The notes beneath the pieces were generated by a model, which had not been told where the DNA came from, ran no database searches, and worked only from the letters and a program-made list of their open reading frames with translations. DNA of 64,000 nt from Cytospora piceicola (Eukaryota; Ascomycota; Sordariomycetes; Diaporthales; Cytosporaceae): the NCBI GenBank assembly GCA_023375675.1, contig JALQBC010000051.1, forward strand, positions 1 to 64,000. Direction: 5' to 3'. Both the position numbers and the translations under genes were made by a program. Numbering within the stretch: position 1 is the first letter of the stretch; each line of letters opens with the position of its first letter. Of the stretch, positions 45,201-57,387 are shown in pieces.

Positions 45201-48200
45201 GGATTCAGTCGCAGCTTGCGGGTGACAAGAGCATCCAGTTTCCCACACTTGCAGATGTCTACGCTGTCGTCACTCAAAGGAACGTCAGCATTAACGACGC
45301 ATGCCGGAGGTGGTCTTCAGTGATGCCGAGAACCTTCATGTTGAAAACCTTCTTCTCGTCCCTTACGCCCACCACAAATCATGTCGAAGTCGTCGAGCTG
45401 ATGAACCGCTGCGGCTTTACAGTGGACATCCTGGAAACCCTGCCAGAAGCCGTGCTTACTCCCTTGAAAGATGCTATCTCAATGTGTCAAGCGCGACCAC
45501 CCACAGCTTGGCCAAAGGAATTGCTGTCACTGGTGCACCGGTCTGATATCGCCACGATGCTCAAGCGACTTAGGCCACTGCAGGTATCGGCTGCGAGTAC
45601 TGCGCCTCCCTCCCACACGGCCACGAGGGACTATAAGGCAATCTGTGCGAGCCTGGAAAGATCCGCCAACTATGGTCACCTACCTAATGAGTCCGCCGAT
45701 CGGCAAGCGATCATTCAATCCCTTTTCAGAGAGGATCGACGACTGATTGAGGCTGACAATATGCTATCGACGAGACACCACAGAGTCATTCAGTGCAACT
45801 CCGAACCCCACTGGGCCGAATCAGAATACCTAGAGAAACAGAAAGAACAGGTTACTGTCGTTGCAACCGGGACCCTGGCGATTCCGGCAGGACGAGGCCT
45901 GATGCAATACGGCCTACGTTTCCCGCTCCCGACGGAGAAATACGATATCATGGGCTTCAACCTCACATGCTTGGTCAAACCGACCAATATTCTTGTCAAT
46001 GCAGACAAGTCATTGTTCATCGAGGAGAAAGTCAACTGGGCCTTCTTCCACCAAGGTGCAGCTGCTGGCCTTCAGGTCTCGCCTCAAGCAAAGGGTATTG
46101 ACAACAATTGGATCATCTACAACAAACCCAGTGGAGAGCCAAGCAACAGACATGCTGGCTTCCTGCTAGCACTGGGTCTTAACGGCCATCTAAGATCTAT
46201 GGTGAAATGGGTAGCCTTCAAGTACCTCACTACGAAGCATACAATGACGTCCATCGGCCTTCTGCTGGGACTGGCCGCTTCTTTCATGGGCACAATGGAC
46301 AACTTGATCACTCGGGTTCTGACCGTCCATGTCACCCGTCTGTTGCCCCCAGGCGCTGCCGAGCTCAACCTGTCGCATCTTACGCAGACGGCGGGTCTCA
46401 TGGGTATCGGGCTGGTATATTGCCAGAGCCAGCATCGCCGCATGAGCGAGGTTATGATGTCCGAGATAGAGCATGAGGGAGACGAAGACGAAGAGGATCC
46501 TCTTCGAAACGAGGGGTACCGCCTGGCAGCTGGCTTTGCCCTGGGCCTCATCAACCTCGGCAAGGGGACTGATCTCAGGGGGCTGCACGATATGAGGCTG
46601 ACTGAGAAACTGCTCACATTAGCGTCCGCTACGAAGAAGGTCGAGCTGGTCAACGTTCTTGATCGATCTGGTCCCGGCGCTGTCGTCGCGATCGCCCTCA
46701 TATTCATGAAGTCGGAAGATCACATTGTCGCGCGCAAGGTCGATATACCTGACTCAGTGTTGCAATTCACCTACATCCGTCCCGATGTTTTGCTGCTACG
46801 GACCCTGGCCAAGAACCTCATCATGTGGAGCCACGTCGAGCCGACTGTGGAGTGGATCAGATCTAGTCTGCCCAAGGAGTATCGATGGCGCCACTTGCTC
46901 CAGGGACCACGTTCTCTGCGCAGTAAGGACATGCCCTTCTACTCCATCCTGGCTGGCCTGCTGTTCTCCTTGGGAATGCGCTTCGCCGGCTCCGGAAACG
47001 CGCAGGTGCGCGATCTGCTGGTCGAGTACCTGGATAAGTTTAGGGATCTGGCCAAGCAACCTGCCGAGTGCTACGATGCCCAGCTGGCCCGAAACAATGT
47101 GCAAATGTGTCAGGATGTCGTCGCCTTGTCGGCCGCGTCAGTCATGGCCGGTACGGGCGACCTCGAGGTGTTGAGAAGGTTGAGGTCACTTCACGGCCGT
47201 GATGACCCTCACACCTCGTACGGAAGTCATATGGCGGCGCATTTGGCTACTGGCGCCTTGTTCTTGGGAAGTGGAACAGCGACTTTCAGCACAAGTAACC
47301 TAGCCATCGCGTCCCTTCTCATATCATTCTACCCACTGTTTCCCTCTGGAATCCAAGACAATCGAGCCCATTTGCAAGCCTTCCGGCACTTTTGGGTATT
47401 TGCAGCAGACCCGCGCTGCCTTGTTTCGAAGGATATCGCCACGGGCCAGCCGATTAGCGTGCCGGTCCTGGTCAAGCTGAAAGCAACTACACCTCAACCA
47501 CCCAAACAAGCGTCGCCAATCAAGTCGAGACGCAAGGCTCGCCACGCTATAACTCCGCAGCAGCTGGCACCCACTGTCCTCCGCAAATACACACCCTGCC
47601 TCCTTCCACCCCTCGAAGAAATTTCCACTGTCCGTACGGACGCCACCGCCCAGGGGTACTGGAATCTCGAGCTCGACTTCGAGCAAAGGCCGGAGCTTAC
47701 TTCCGAGTTCAGAAAGAATCAGACACTACACCTGCGTAAGAGGCCTTTGCATGAGAGTGTCTTTGGGGCGACACTCCGCGCTCTTGGAAAGGATGGTCTT
47801 GCTGAGGATAGTACAAATGCCGTATTTTCAGGTGACGCGTCGTCCTCTGGCAGCGGAAGCATAGATCCGCTCGAGTGGGTATTCAACCAGCCCGCTCTCG
47901 CAGGCCTCACACATGCTGAGCGCGCCATGGTACTCAACCGCAGTGGTGGTGAGGGTGGCAGCGAAGAGGCGGCTACGACAGAGGTTGATGCTCGCTTGGC
48001 GCTGGAGAGTGGGCTGGACGGGTGGAGCAGGGAGGGCTTGGAGGGACTGAGGTTGTTGTTTGAGTGGTCTGGACAGAGAGTCCCATCTAGTAATAGTGAG
48101 GAGGCACAAGAATCAGAGAGCGGGGCTGAGGGAGGGGGCTGGTGGCTAAGGGACAGTGTGGTGGAGATGCTCAAGGGCAAGGCTTGGCTTGCTGCGCGGG

Positions 48201-48214
48201 AGGAGACGCTGTAG
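42274..48214 (+). CDS. APC1: APC1/BimE, anaphase-promoting complex subunit 1, 1963 aa, two exons
   Basis: Exons are 42274..45097 and 45147..48214. The 49-nt intron (GTAAGT donor, CTGAC branch) joins NDHDLLTLGLPDPPRLISVYDW without a break. The N-terminal propeller part shows DELLTVGNCVIWKKGGLFRKSF and IWQLTYIQNEDVF; a basic, Ser-rich loop follows (RKRKGNTNRRRSS near residue 311, probably phosphorylated and disordered). The C-half carries the proteasome/cyclosome repeats (about 1290-1480: MTSIGLLLGLAASFMGTMD, TAGLMGIGLVY, LAAGFALGLINLGKG). APC1 is the large scaffold of the APC/C ubiquitin ligase, which degrades securin and cyclins in mitosis; the Aspergillus gene is bimE. Length matches fungal orthologues. 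Confidence 0.95.
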
Positions 48215-48732
48215 GGACTCCTGGGCCAAATTAGCCTCGTGGCTTCAAGAGCGTAAAGGGGGAAACAAGTCAGGTGGGTGTTCTTGAAGGTATTATTAAA
48301 ACCTCTTAAATAGCTGAATTTCGACTCCCAGCATGCCTCATACCAAGTATTCAAGTCTATCATACTGCAGCACCAAACTGAACCTTGAAGTCCGTCCTCC
48401 GCTCCGGAACTCTTCTGCTTCATTATTTGTCGGCCAAATTGATCATTTCGGTCACCAAGAATCGATACCACTTCAAGCACTGATACTATGGGTCGTGGAC
48501 CACTATGTTTTATGGCTTGATTCGGCATTATATCTCCCTGTATGAACGGTCGATGCATGTTTTGATTTTAGCATGGCCGACACAGCTATGAGCATATAAT
48601 CACAGTAGCTAAGAATACACTGTATAAACTCCCAAACACCTTCCAAATGCAAAATTCAAAGGTGATAGTATCTCCCCGACCTCTTGAAAGACTCCTGAAG
48701 AAAAGAATTATATCGCCGTCTCAGTCCCCGCT
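48215..48732. other. Intergenic, 3' ends of APC1 and the small mitochondrial gene
   Basis: No gene seen; both flanking genes end here. Confidence 0.6.
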
Positions 48733-49037
48733 CTAATGATCCCGTAGTGCAGCGGCGTTTTGTCTCTTCAGTCTCAGGTTCCGGTCGTACATGAACTCTC
48801 GAGAGCCGGTATATGCGGCGAAGGAGAGCTGATGCAGAACAAACACCCAAAGTTAGTAACATGTATTATCAGGCAAACATCCGACTCTAAAGGTGAAAGC
48901 AGGCTTACCATGCCAACGGGTAGGATCAATATTGGGAGCACCTCGACGGGTGGTGCCATGGGGCTCTTAGCCAGTCTTTGCAGTAGACCCGGCGCTGCAC
49001 GTGCGGCTTGCTGGAACATCCTGGGTGTGGGGTGCAT
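48733..49037 (-). CDS. Small mitochondrial inner-membrane protein, NDUFA4/B12D-like, 74 aa, two exons
   Basis: Exons are 49037..48909 and 48828..48733 with an 80-nt intron (GTAAGC donor, TTACTAAC branch, CAG acceptor). The joined product has a basic amphipathic start rich in Arg and Ala (MHPTPRMFQQAARAAPGLL), fitting mitochondrial import, then one membrane span (VEVLPILILPVGMLSFAAYT), and a polar tail with FMYDRNLRLKRQ. One span followed by a D-x-x-LRL-x-R tail resembles NDUFA4/MLRQ (B12D) proteins of the respiratory chain. The assignment to that family is moderate; reality as a gene is better supported because the intron restores a compact frame ending in a stop. Each exon is too short for ordinary ORF lists. 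Confidence 0.62.
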
Positions 49038-50785
49038 TTTGATGTGGGTGTTTGTGTGGTGGTTATTTGGTATAGGTAGGTAGTAGTGATGGCGAGTTGA
49101 TGCTCTAGGCTTTCTCGGTGTGTTGGTTTACTGGTACCCTAGAGTAATTGGTTTCAGAAGTGCGTGTTTGACTGCGAATGTTGTGTGATAGTGGCACGAA
49201 ACTCATCTACAGACCGGCGCATAATGGATCTAATATATAGCATACAAAAGCCCATGCTGGTCCCAGAGTCATCCACAGAGTTTCCAATCCTTCGGGGAGT
49301 CCTCATGTTGTGGTTCGAAGGTGGTTTGGTCCGGAACTTTTAGGCGGCCTGCGTGGTGTGATTATTCCCGTGTAAGTCCCCGCAACAATTGAAAGCATCC
49401 CACCGTGGCGTGATCATCGACCAAAAAACCACTGCGGCCAGCTCCTTTTCAGCCTCTGAACTCCGGAAGAGTGCAAAGGGCTGTGCTCTCAAGTTTCAGC
49501 TGACCAGAACTGATTCATCCTCTCGGATGTTTTGATTCGATCCCCCACAAAATTTCCCCGGATTCAGCTCGTCGTCACCAGACTGTCGGGACTGCACAAT
49601 AAGTGCGGGTTCCTAGGTAGAGTGACGGACGACCGCAGCCGTTACAGTGACACATAATGAGTAGGTATTGCCCTGTTTCTCATGAGAAATAACGTTATCC
49701 GGGTAGGTATATTTGTGCACAACCTGTATGGCAATCTTTCTTGTCATGCAATGGTAAGCATGTGCCTGTGCTGGTTCCTGTTCAGGGCCAGGTAATAAGC
49801 TGCGACCGACAGCTTTCTGTATGATGCAATTGAATCATCAAGGCTTACGCTATGGATAAACTCGTATGGATATGAGAGTTTGCGCAAGGCATTTGGAAGC
49901 ACCAAAACCGAAGGCAGGAGGACAAGGAAGTCCTCCCGAAGGTAAAGACCAGGGCAAGTAGATGTGTACTTGATGTTCTAGAGAACATGAACCTGGTCAC
50001 ACAGCTGTGCCGTGTGTACGTATGGTACGGGTAAAAATAATTATGTCACAAAAGTTGACCGAACATGGCGAGGAGGAAGGCGACCCAGTCAAGTAAAACG
50101 ATGCAATTTAATATTATTCTCCAAGGCAATAGTGCTGCTACTGGCCTCCAGTTCTTTGGCGCAAGTCGGTATCCAGATCAACCAAGTGTTCCATACGCAG
50201 GTCACGGCGGCGGGATATACCTCGCGGATAAATTGACCAAACATGTGCCAATCACGAATAGGAGACGAGAGTATGGGAACCAGATTCTGTTTGTATGCAT
50301 AAGGTAAGTACAGCTATTGGCGAGACCGTATACAAATGAATATGTCCCATTACCGAGTCCCATGACTTGAGACGGACAAATCAATGTGCAGGGTCTCGCT
50401 GCATACATCCCCTCACAGCTTAGCCTCTATCTCGACGTAGACACTGCACCGGAAGCTACAAACTGGCCCATCGTGGGGTAATAAGTAGCGCCTGCAAGTC
50501 AGCCTCCATGCGGCTTGGGTTTTGGGTATGTTAGTTCTCGCAGTTTGGCAACATCGTAGCCCAGCGCTTCCCCGGTCCGTGCTGTCTGGCGCTCGCATGA
50601 GGTGCGTCCGTCTTCGTAGGCATTGGTAAATTGCCCAAGAATGTACATGATCGTCTAATGTTGCTCTCAGCCGGTATATAGATTATTCAGCCGTGTGCTA
50701 TTGGAGGTGCGTGGTGGTCTCGTAGCCTGCCATCTACTTCCTTATGTGTCCTGCATTTTGACGGATTCCCTTTCCAGCTTGCTGC
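49038..50785. other. Intergenic, about 1.7 kb, no supported gene
   Basis: A plus-strand frame near 50098-50301 (QFNIILQGNSAATGLQFFG...) is open but has no recognised domain. Nothing else stands out. Confidence 0.5.
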
Positions 50786-51312
50786 TTAAAATCCACGAGC
50801 CAGCATCCACTTCTGTACTTTGTCGGCATGGAAGCCCTGAAAATCAAAACGTCAGCGAGTCTTTCTTTCTGAGCCTAGATGCACAGCATTCCGCCGGCAG
50901 TGGTGGCAAGAGCTTAGCCCACCTTGATCTTTATATGTCCTGTCACAGGATTTATCTTGACACTGTCCTTGGTGAAGCCCAGCTCGTTGGTAATATCGGC
51001 CCTCAAGGCGTGAACGTCTCCCACAATCTTCTTGATCACGGTCTCCTTCTTGGAGCCGCCACTCCTCGTGTCGTTGTAGACGGAGAGGTTTCGGGATGCT
51101 GTGCGCTCGACGAGGTATGTAAGTTGGCGCGGTGGTGTGGTCGGCGCAGGCGTTGAGGACGCAGCAAGGGAAGGTGGAGGTGTGGATGTTTGTGGTGTGG
51201 CTGATGTTGTGGTCTCGGTTGTGAGGAATCGCGTCGTAGTGAAGGAGGAAGGCCGGAAGAGAAGGCGGCTGGGCGCGACTGTGGCCGTCCGTAGTGGTAT
51301 TTGGCGTAACAT
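50786..51312 (-). CDS. IMG2: Mitochondrial large-subunit ribosomal protein mL49 (Img2), 146 aa, two exons
   Basis: Exons are 51312..50923 and 50836..50786. The second, 17 codons, completes the family end as HIKIK-GFHADKVQKWMLARGF. The N-terminus (MLRQIPLRTATVAPSRLLFR) is a typical mitochondrial presequence, followed by a Thr/Pro-rich linker and the mL49 core: LTYLVERTASRNLSVYND, RSGGSKKETVIKKIVGD and VNPVTGHIKIK-like INPVTGHIKIK. Yeast Img2 is needed for mitochondrial genome integrity and translation. An upstream GTG-start extension is not used. It shares a divergent promoter with eIF3e. Confidence 0.92.
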
Positions 51313-51907
51313 GATAGCTGGAGGTTGTAAGAGCCCACACACAATCACTGTCGAGGAGCAGTTGTTATGGTACAGTCGCGAATTGAGGGGTGGTGCAGTC
51401 GGCGCGTGGGGAGACGTGTAGCAGTGGTGGTGGTGATGATGGCGATGGTGATGCCGAATTAAGAAATTCAGAGCCTAGCCTTGCCGGGACCGCGGCCGGC
51501 AAAGACAAACTGGACGTTCCCCAGGTTGGGAAGGCTGTCGGCGGCGTCGGCCAAACAATTAGGCGAGCCTCGCGAAGCTAGCCAATTATGTTGGTCAAAG
51601 TGGACCCCACGAAAAGAACGGCCGAAGGGACAATGAATTTTGGTGAGAGCGCCCCGCCAAAGCCCCAAAGCATCATCCAGAGTCAAAGTCACTCACTCAC
51701 TCTACGCACTCCCTCCCACCTCCCTCCCCTCCTTTCCCCTTGCCTTGCCTCACTGCCTGCGAGCTTGGACTTTTCCAAGGTTGTACCTCCTTCGACCCCC
51801 TTCTCCAGGCGCCCATTCACGAACCAAACCCCGTGACCCCCGTATCAAACCCATCGAAGCTATCGACAAATTCAAACCAAACCAGTCAACCAACCAAAAC
51901 CGACAAG
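51313..51907. promoter_or_regulatory. Bidirectional promoter, mL49 / eIF3e
   Basis: The ATGs are 595 bp apart. The eIF3e side is strongly C/T-rich (about 51690-51800), followed by a C/A-rich leader, as in many fungal translation-factor promoters. Two translation genes facing one promoter suggests shared control. Confidence 0.6.
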
Positions 51908-53323
51908 ATGGCGGACCTCACCATCTCCGAGTTCGACCTGCTCCCCAAGCTCGTCGCCAGGCTCGATCGACACCTCATCTTCCCCCTTCTCGAGTTCAGC
52001 AGTGGCCAACTGGAGAATGAGGATGGCTCCCTCAAGGACGAGACCAAGACCCAGGAGCTGTTGAAGGCCAAGTACGAGCTCTTGAAGAAGACCAACATGA
52101 CCGACTATGTTGCCAACCTCTACTGCGACATGGAGGGACTGCAGGACCCACCAAAGGAGTTTGCCGACCAGCGACAAAAGGTCATCGAGACACTGGAGAA
52201 GTACGAGGAGACCACAAGCAAGATCACCGAGCTGCTGCAAAGGGAGGACGTCGTCACAAACCTGCGGAGTGACAAGGTTGCCAACTTGGAGTTCCTCAAG
52301 AAGGACCACGAGGTATGTTGCCGCCCCGCTGTTGCGCCCCGCACCCTGGCCGCGACAACAGACAGATTGGATAAAGGATGAGATGCTGACCTGGATGGAT
52401 TACGATAGGTCACCGAGGACATGGTCAACGCCCTCTACGATTTCGGTAACTTCCAGTACAGCTGCGGCAACTACGGCGCTGCCGCCGACCTGCTCTACCA
52501 GTTCCGTGTCCTCTCTACCGATAACGACAAGGTCTCCGCCGCGACGTGGGGAAAGCTCGCCTCAGAAATCCTGACCACAAGCTGGGAGTCTGCCCTCGAG
52601 GAGCTGATGAAGGTCAAGGAGAACATCGACACCAAGCTGTTCAACAATCCCCTGGCACAGCTGCACCAGCGCACCTGGCTCATCCACTGGGCCCTCTTCC
52701 CCCTTTTCAACAGCGAGGCCGCCCGCGACCCCCTCCTCGACCTCTTCTTCTCACCCGCCTACATCAACACCATCCAGACCTCCTCCCCTTGGATGCTGCG
52801 CTACCTCGTCTCCGCCGTTATATCCGGCCGCGGCCGCGCCCGTAACTCGGGCGTCCAGCAGAAGCAGCTCAAGGACATCGTGCGTATCGTCCGACAGGAG
52901 GCCTACGAGTACAACGACCCCCTGACCGACTTCGTGCGCGCCCTGTTCATCGACTTCGACTTCGAGGAGGCCCAAAAGCAGCTCAGCCGCGCCGAGGAGG
53001 TCCTGCGAACGGATTTCTTCCTGTCGGCCTGGGCTGACACCTTTGTCGACAATGCGAGGCACCTTATCTTCGAGAGCTACTGCAAGATTCACGCGCGTAT
53101 CGACATCAAGGGCCTGAGTGCCAGTCTGGGACTTAACGTTGAGGAGGGTGAGAAGTGGATCGTCAACCTGATCCGGGACACGCGGTTGGACGCCAAGATC
53201 GACTCCAAGGAGGGCACCGTCATCATGAACCACCCGCCTAGCAGCGTCTACCAGCAGGTGATTGAGCGGACAAAGGGAGGATTCTTCAGGACACAGGTCC
53301 TGAATGCTGCGGTGGCGAAGTAA
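51908..53323 (+). CDS. INT6: Translation initiation factor eIF3 subunit e (Int6), 439 aa, two exons
   Basis: Exons are 51908..52312 and 52409..53323; the intron (GTATGT donor) joins [29 protein letters not shown]. The N-terminus reads [26 protein letters not shown], the conserved eIF3e start. Helical repeats lead into the PCI domain (about 250-420) with [43 protein letters not shown] and a winged-helix end with GTVIMNHPP. It acts in the eIF3 complex that recruits mRNA to the 40S subunit. Fungi of this class keep the full e subunit. Size matches orthologues. Confidence 0.96.
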
Positions 53324-54986
53324 TCGGGCGGACGTAGTGTGAGAGGGAGGGATGGAGAGGAGAGAAGAGAAGAGAGGAAGCGGCAGTATGAGGGCATGAC
53401 AGCTTTTCGGCATTGATCGGTTGGAGCTTTGTTTGTTTTGTATGGCACCGGAAAAACTGGCGGCGTTTTAGGGAAGGGTTGGCCTCTTCCCCTGGGGGAT
53501 CCTCGAAAAGAGGGCCATGAATTGTCGAACGAATAGACAAGATACCTCTTATATTCTTTCTCAAGAGTCTCGTCGTGGGAATGGTGGATTGTGTGTCCGT
53601 CGGCTGAGCAGCAGCGTCAGTTAAGGTCTTCACGGATCGATTTGCCATGCGTTTCGAGCCGACTTTCATTTCCACTTCGTGTTTGAGGGTCTCATGGTGA
53701 GCAAGGGGAAGGATATGAGAAGCCAACGGAATTGTCCCTGAGCAGACGCGTTCTCCAGCCGAGTATTGGGTATACCGCACTATCGCAGGTTTGCGATATG
53801 CTGCTCCTGATTCAGTCGGGGAGATTTGCCGAAGCTCTGCTGTTAATAGATCCTTTTTAAGGAAATACTCCTACGGTCAAGCAAGTTGCCAGACTGACGA
53901 GTGTCATCCCCTGAGTCCAGCGTCGTTAGATAGACAGTTGAGCAAGAAGGGCCAAAACAAAACATCTTAAAAAGACAATCACAGGAATTATAAACAAAGC
54001 CTGAACTTCACAGCCTGTATACCGTCTATATGTCCCTTCAGATGGCCACCTCTGCGAGAATATCGTACCCTCGAGTTGTCGGATCACCCCGTCAGCCTGC
54101 TCAGCCGTCGAAGAGATATCATCCAGAGTAACGCTCCAACGAGCACCGAGATAGCCACGGCCAGTGCCACTCATGTTGAACGTGGGCCGGTGCTAAAGGT
54201 GTTTTGCCGCCGAGTTGAAGCCAGTATCACAAGTCTTATCCAGCCTTCGCAAACCATCGGCACTCTCCTCGATGGCATTATTCCAGCCGCGAAAGGGGTC
54301 CAAGCCCCCCCCCCTCCCCGCCCGGTAACAGGCTACTCGCGGCTTCTCTGATGCGTTAAATAGCCTCCTAGAACAGGGCGGATATGCCGTCTCCATGACT
54401 TGTCTATTCGGTGGCTATTTTTGCACGTCTTATGCTGTCCGAAGACCGTTCAAGTTGCTGGTTCATGGCGGTCCAGTGTTACTGCATGCTACCGCACACG
54501 GGAATCCGGCTCGTCAGGCTGTGACAGAAGTGATGCGTTCCATATATTTCACAAAAGTGGTCGAGAGTATATACTGTAACATCGTCAGGCCTCATAGCAT
54601 TCGTGTGCATGATATGAACTCGGACAATACCCATACACACTACAAATGGTTGATCTCTAGCCAATACTACACACTACTTCCCCCGCCCCCCTTACCATCG
54701 CCGCCATCATCGCCATCACCCTGACCCGGGCGGATCCCTCCTGCCTGCCTACCCACCATCAACGCTGAAAATACCCGACGCCATCGAAACTCCTTCAGAC
54801 ATAATGCAACACTTATCCTTTTTGCCCCGGCCTGCCGCCGCCTGCCTCGTCATCGATCTCCGCGATGCACCATGCTCGCTTGATGTATTAGTGCCCCGCT
54901 TCGTATATGCTCCAGACTCGCTATGCTTGGCTCAAGTGTCTTGTTCGAACTATGATATGTTCACTTGCTTGTAAAGTGCGATTTAA
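53324..54986. other. Intergenic between convergent eIF3e and SWI1
   Basis: 3' regions of both genes. Open frames here (for example minus strand 53286-53780) overlap the end of eIF3e and look like chance. No gene supported. Confidence 0.6.
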
Positions 54987-57321
54987 TCAAGCGCCTAGCG
55001 TCCCGAGCGCTACCAGATGCTGCAGCCACCCATCCCTCGAAAGCTCCGGGCTCTGCATCTCCAGTGCCTTGAGGATCCGATCTGCTTTGGGTATGACGTT
55101 CGCTGGGATGCTTTCAGGATCATTAGGGTCGCGTGCCTTTTCAGCGAGTTTTCGTAGCATGTAGGTCGCTAACAGGGCAATATAAAGCAGATCTGGGTCC
55201 TTCTTGGGGTGACCTCGAGCCTGCCCTGCTGGCCGGATCGTGGGCCGGTCATACTCGGTGGAAAGTTCTCGCACGAGGCGGAGCAGGTTTTGAGCGAAAC
55301 CGTCTCCAGACGAAAGCCACGTCCGCGTCACGCCGCACTCATAACCCGGCGCGAGGGAAGCAAGGATGCCGCCAGCAAGAAGACCCTGCATAAGATATGG
55401 CTTGCGGGACTCCATGGACGGAGGTAGCCCGGTAGCGCGTGGGTCGCGAGTTTGGTCCGGTATGGGTGAGATGGCAAGAGCAAAAGCGCGTGTTATCAAT
55501 TCCGAGGGCGGTGTGCTGGCAGCATCGCTAGCGAAAATGTTCTTGTAGTGTGTCCTGTTGGGCTCATCTCGAGCGAGGAGCTTTGCCAGAACATCAATCG
55601 CATGAGGAAGGTAAGGATGTAAGACGGGCTCGAGGGTGGGAAAATACATCTTGCCACCGTCGGAAAGGTGTGGTGCAGGGCCTGGCGCAAAAGCAAGGAT
55701 GAATTGCAGGAGACTGTCGGCTTGGTCACGACCCGGTATCTCGATCGAGCCAGCAATGTTTGACAGCAGAACGACGACATCCTTCATGAAATCCAGGGTA
55801 TCGGTGTGTGTCCTCAACAGCATGTTCCTTGTTCCCAGGTACCTGATGACAACGGAGATGAACCTGACGACGAACTCATCGGCTAGAGCAGGCTGGTTGA
55901 GAGGGAAGAATGACAGATTTCGGAGGATAGTGGTGATACACAACAGTCGATCGACAGCGCGGTCCAATTCGTAATCCTCCGTGCCAAAGGGATGTAATTC
56001 GCGAATCTCCATCTTCTCCACGCGGCAAGCTCTGGACACGTCCTCATATGGACTGATGAGGATCTCGTCAGACAGCTCCTCGGTATGCTCTGCGAGCATT
56101 TCGACCTGGTCCTCAGCACACTCGACGAGGCTCTCCAGCAGCTCCCCGCACCTTGTCAGATCAATCTCGAGGGCAGGGCCGCCTACCGCCGGGGCATTGG
56201 GGCTTGTCACGGTGGCCAACGTATCCAGGGCCACACGGACCTCGGCATGGATGCCGCATTGCAGGCTCTTGGTTAACGCGTGCAGGTCGATGTTGCCCAA
56301 GAACTGAACTGGTGGTACATCTGGCTTCCAGAACTCATATTCCGCCCCAAGGTTTATGTTTGCCGCATCCAGTGGGACTCCGCCATAGTCTTTGGGGCCA
56401 GGCAGTCGAGTGCAAGGGATGTATTCGTCCGTGTCTTTCGTCGCAAAAGGAGCGGGAAAGGGCAAGGTGGCCGTCTCTGCGGGCGCGCCATGACTCTCCG
56501 GGTTAGCGTTACCTGGTAACGACATGCTACCATGCTTACTGGCCGGCGAGGGCACAGCAAAGTCATCCGGAACGGGTGTGGCCTGGTGGCTCTTTGCTAA
56601 GCTGTTCCGAGCGTGGCTTTGAGGCGGAATTGGCTGTTGTGGCGGGAGTGGTTGGGGCAGTTGCGGCGGTTGGGGCGCGGGGAAGCCATTAACGCTCGCG
56701 TGCGCACCGCTTGGGGGCATCTGTTTGATGGGCGACTGCATCTGACCCTGCTGTATGCCGAGATGTTGGCCTGGCTGCATCATTCCAGGTTGCATCTGGG
56801 CTGGCGACATTTGCTTCTGGCCGGCAGCCATGGCTACATTTTGTGCTGCGCCTTGCTGTTGCTGTCCTTGCCTTGCGCGGAACACGTCCTCAAAGGACCT
56901 CAAGTTCTGTTCATAGATCATCCTGATCTGATGCGGTCCCACGGGCACCTGCGCGGGATTGATGCCCAGCGTGTTTGAGATTTGGGCCCAGAGGTTGCGC
57001 CCAGTGACCATGTTATATCCTCCGTACTTGTGAACGGTCTGGAACAGCTGCATAAGGTGTACCGGCCGGTCCCCAATCATTGGATTTGTATTCAGCGGTT
57101 GTTGCCTCTGCGCCATGAACATCGCAAGTTGCTTCATGAAAGATTCCGGGTTAGAGTGTCCTCTCGCTGCGGGTTGCGGGGCACCCATGCCTGGCTGCTG
57201 TGGCCTCATCGCGGGATTCAAGTTGGAGGGCATCTGACCGTTTTGTTGCATCTGCTGTCGCGCCATAAGATTCCTTTGCTGCTGCTGCTGCTGCTGCTGT
57301 TGCTGCTGCTGATGCTGCTGC

Positions 57322-57387
<66 letters not shown>

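Noticed and set aside
50098..50310. Open frame with QFNIILQGNSAATGLQFFG
   Set aside because: No family recognised and no flanking exon could be found; kept only as a remark.
53286..53780. 164-codon minus-strand frame after eIF3e
   Set aside because: Overlaps the eIF3e end and its 3' region; no domain, composition typical of antisense chance frames.
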